Part shown: positions 38,074-38,255 of the stretch, piece after piece
How positions within the stretch are numbered: position 1 is the stretch's first letter
Layout: every line of letters starts with the position of its first letter
Assembly (NCBI GenBank): GCA_905181985.1
Contig: CAJIZW010000125.1
Coordinates: 1-38,255, forward strand
Length of the DNA: 38,255 nt
From: an uncultured Paracoccaceae bacterium
Lineage (GTDB): Bacteria > Pseudomonadota > Alphaproteobacteria > Rhodobacterales > Rhodobacteraceae
Direction of reading: 5' to 3'
The notes under the pieces: model-generated
The model's input: only the letters and a program-made list of their open reading frames with translations
The model's database searches: none
Told to the model about the DNA's origin: nothing
Made by a program: the position numbers and the translations under genes

Positions 38074-38255
38074 ATGCCCAAAAGAACAGATATTAAGTCT
38101 ATATTAATAATTGGTGCTGGCCCTATAATAATTGGACAAGCTTGTGAATTTGACTATTCCGGAGCTCAAGCATGTAAGGCGCTGAAGGAAGAGGGTTATA
38201 GGGTAATCTTAATTAACTCAAACCCTGCCACTATTATGACTGACCCGGACATGGC
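38074..38255 (+). CDS. carB: Carbamoyl-phosphate synthase large subunit, 3' truncated by window edge
   Basis: [60 protein letters not shown], diagnostic CarB N-terminus; AAGG upstream. Confidence 0.96.
   Translation, partial: MPKRTDIKSILIIGAGPIIIGQACEFDYSGAQACKALKEEGYRVILINSNPATIMTDPDM

Noticed and set aside
1-38255. Mobile elements, CRISPR arrays, toxin-antitoxin or defence islands, tRNAs
   Set aside because: No transposase, integrase, regular spaced repeats, defence domains or tRNA-like sequence recognised by eye; a tRNAscan-SE, CRISPR finder and domain search would be needed to confirm absence.

Overview
This is a 38.3-kb window of AT-rich, compact chromosome. Protein sequences and gene neighbourhoods (xdhABC, ubiK-lgt-midA-pgeF, lrp/trxB, mce-DUF1467, alpha-type HisRS) point to an alphaproteobacterium, probably a streamlined marine lineage; that assignment is inference. 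I support 32 protein-coding genes, two cut by the window edges (an M20 peptidase on the left, carB on the right). I found no tRNA, rRNA, CRISPR array, transposase, prophage or defence island. Most of the window is housekeeping: uppS, nrdJ, hisS, dnaE, lgt, trxB, purEK, topA, aspS, carB. The main accessory block is a seven-gene run, xdhA-xdhB-xdhC plus a BMP-family ABC transporter, in which six genes overlap end to start; it is probably a purine uptake and oxidation operon. The observation most worth checking is the bifunctional sulfate adenylyltransferase/APS kinase at 28.4-30.1 kb. Its kinase domain looks intact, but its ATP-sulfurylase domain has lost hallmark catalytic residues in two separate motifs (QTRNPxHRAH -> QPKNIIHRAQ; GRDHAGPG -> EQDCVGEG) while the reading frame and fold-level sequence stay intact. 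That suggests a pseudo-enzyme or a repurposed domain. Other points are a strong inverted repeat upstream of xdhA, an inverted repeat between lrp and trxB, tail-to-tail genes with almost no spacing, and a HisRS motif 2 predicting a non-canonical tRNA-His. I did not find a convincing wholly new multi-gene system.
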